DNA of 5,126 nucleotides. Source: Actinomycetes bacterium (lineage in GTDB: Bacteria > Actinomycetota > Actinomycetes > Actinomycetales > Microbacteriaceae). The notes beneath the pieces were generated by a model. That model searched no databases. It was not told the DNA's origin and saw only the letters and a program-made list of their open reading frames with translations. Of the stretch, positions 5,059-5,126 are shown one piece after another (within the stretch, counting starts at the first letter, position 1; the number at the start of each line of letters is the position of its first letter). Both the position numbers and the translations under genes were made by a program. The DNA lies in the NCBI GenBank assembly GCA_023421635.1, contig JAEZSU010000121.1, positions 1 to 5,126 on the forward strand, written 5' to 3'.

Positions 5059-5075
5059 GCCGGACGAACCACTGA
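5046..5075 (+). repeat. Short direct repeat spanning the symporter stop codon
   Basis: GACGAACCACTGA occurs at 5046-5058 and again at 5063-5075, a 17-bp period. The first copy encodes the last residues and the TGA stop; the second lies untranslated just after it. It looks like a small tandem duplication over the gene end. Confidence 0.8.
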
Positions 5076-5087
5076 TGCGAAGGTCGT

Positions 5088-5115
5088 GGGGCCCCCCCCG
5101 GGGCGGGGGGGCCCC
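5088..5115 (+). terminator. Possible G/C-only hairpin terminator after the symporter
   Basis: Positions 5088-5098 (GGGGCCCCCCC) and 5105-5115 (GGGGGGGCCCC) are perfectly complementary over 11 bp with a 6-nt loop, 29 nt after the stop. The position suits a terminator. However, the long C8, G7 and C7 runs make base-call errors likely, no T-tract is seen, and the sequence stops soon after. Confidence 0.45.
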
Positions 5116-5126
5116 CCCGCGGCGCG

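Noticed and set aside
1..5126. Mobile element, phage, toxin-antitoxin, CRISPR or defence island
   Set aside because: No transposase, integrase, terminal repeats, spacer array, tRNA target or nuclease-like gene was found. All genes are core-type with uniform composition apart from the last 40 bases.

Overview
The window is GC-rich (roughly 70%) and compact. Strong AAGGAGG-type ribosome binding sites, C/G-ending codons, a RamA-type LuxR regulator and a DUF485 plus acetate/monocarboxylate symporter pair all point to an actinobacterium. I would guess a Microbacteriaceae-like organism, but that is inference. No rRNA, tRNA, insertion sequence, CRISPR array or phage gene is visible, and the region reads as ordinary chromosome.

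Layout: (1) At 1-43 (minus) are the first 14 codons of a dihydrofolate-reductase-family protein that runs off the left edge. (2) A 174-bp divergent spacer leads to a complete manganese catalase (218-1168, plus) with all five expected metal ligands. (3) A 15-bp-stem hairpin with a GGAA loop (1184-1217) separates it from a convergent VOC/glyoxalase-fold gene (1228-1593, minus). (4) The VOC gene is divergent from a MarR-family regulator (1669-2100, plus). The 75-bp gap holds two near-identical 18-bp inverted repeats exactly 30 bp apart, with plausible promoters for both genes threaded through them. (5) A RamA-like GAF plus LuxR-HTH regulator (2114-2962, minus) ends 13 bp from marR. It is divergent from (6) a translationally coupled pair: a DUF485 membrane protein (3092-3445) and an ActP/MctC-type sodium:solute symporter (3442-5058). 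(7) The window ends in an almost pure G/C tail (5086-5126) that can form a terminator-like hairpin.

Three modules can be read. Manganese catalase detoxifies H2O2. MarR and the VOC protein form a likely self-contained, autoregulated pair of the sort used for sensing or sequestering small toxic molecules. RamA, DUF485 and the symporter form a carboxylate (acetate/pyruvate/propionate) uptake module, whose regulator type and targets match those known from Corynebacterium glutamicum. I see no wholly new system. The most informative non-coding signal is the twin MarR operator with interleaved divergent promoters.
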